A stretch of DNA of 5,422 nucleotides, from positions 369 to 5,790 of the forward strand of contig MGVN01000179.1 in assembly GCA_001800515.1 (NCBI GenBank). Direction: 5' to 3'. The number at the start of each line of letters is the position of its first letter. Within the stretch, counting starts at the first letter, position 1. Positions 5,232 to 5,422 of the stretch are shown here, piece after piece. The stretch comes from Elusimicrobia bacterium RIFOXYB2_FULL_49_7. GTDB lineage: Bacteria > Fibrobacterota > OXYB2-FULL-49-7. The position numbers and the translations under genes were made by a program. The notes beneath the pieces are model-generated. The model was not told the origin of the DNA. It saw only the letters and a program-made list of their open reading frames with translations, and did not search any database.

Positions 5232-5422
5232 TACTGGCCGATTATTTTTACCAGTACGCGCTTGGGGCGCCGGCCGTCGAACTCGCCGTAAAATATCTGC
5301 TCCCATGGCCCGAAATCAAGCTCGCCGCCGGTTATGGCCACAACCACTTCCCGGCCCATAACCTGGCGCTTTAAATGCGCATCACCATTGTCTTCACCCG
5401 TGCGGTTATGCTGGTAGCGGCT
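5231..5422 (-). CDS. yjbQ: YjbQ/UPF0047 family protein, C-terminal half
   Basis: The frame enters at the right edge and gives 63 residues before TAA at 5233-5231; the start lies outside the window. The sequence [18 protein letters not shown], then [36 protein letters not shown] and VKIIG follows the family pattern: a conserved H-x-x-(T)G-(E)D-N-x-x-A-H-L block, M-G, G-x-L-x-x-G-x-W-x-x-I, E-x-D-G-x-R. Family members are about 130-140 residues, so roughly the second half is present. Members are small soluble cytoplasmic proteins. The E. coli relative has been linked to thiamin phosphate synthase activity, but the physiological role is unsettled. There is no sign of damage. It is the only non-secreted product here and probably marks the edge of the accessory cluster, which begins 62 bases downstream on the same strand. 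The symbol refers to the family, not to a proven orthologue. Confidence 0.9.
   Translation of the reverse strand, partial: SRYQHNRTGEDNGDAHLKRQVMGREVVVAITGGELDFGPWEQIFYGEFDGRRPKRVLVKIIGQ

Overview
All convincing genes in this window lie on the minus strand, so transcription runs from the right edge (5422) to the left edge (1). The window holds the end of a conserved housekeeping-type gene followed by a run of secreted, multidomain, all-beta proteins. Both edge genes are cut by the window.

Layout in transcription order: (1) 5422-5231, the C-terminal half of a YjbQ/UPF0047-family protein. (2) 5168-4068, an exported 366-aa protein in which a LamG-like (concanavalin-type) jelly-roll appears to sit inside an IPT/TIG immunoglobulin-like fold. 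(3) 3894-3130, an exported protein with an IPT/TIG-like domain followed by only the first turns of a right-handed beta-helix, ended by an in-frame TAG. The matching C-terminal cap of that family follows in the same frame at 3129-3004, so the gene looks internally deleted and broken. (4) 2960-1278, an intact 560-aa exported right-handed parallel beta-helix protein of polysaccharide-lyase-like fold. (5) 1258-1016, the C-terminal stub of a beta-propeller-like protein that has lost its 5' part. (6) 992 to beyond position 1, a second TIG/LamG-type exported protein, a distant paralogue of gene 2 in this list, with its 3' end outside the window.

The most striking observation is that all four readable C-termini of this secreted cluster end in the same gap-free 14-residue tail, D-x-[TN]-x-P-x-x-P-x-[GS]-L-x-[VI]-[EQKR]-stop, although the proteins in front of it have different folds. 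It resembles the first strand of a fibronectin type III domain cut off right after it begins. A second observation is a roughly 29-bp repeat (core TCAAGCCTG on the minus strand) found in three intergenic gaps, each copy directly after a stop codon and ahead of a gene start.

The organism is probably an uncultivated Gram-negative-type bacterium: Sec signal peptides, long surface or secreted beta-helix and TIG proteins, weak Shine-Dalgarno sequences and medium GC. The sequence does not fix a phylum. The proteins look like surface or extracellular polysaccharide-binding or polysaccharide-modifying factors. The two damaged genes, the paralogues and the dispersed repeats suggest an accessory locus that is duplicating and decaying.
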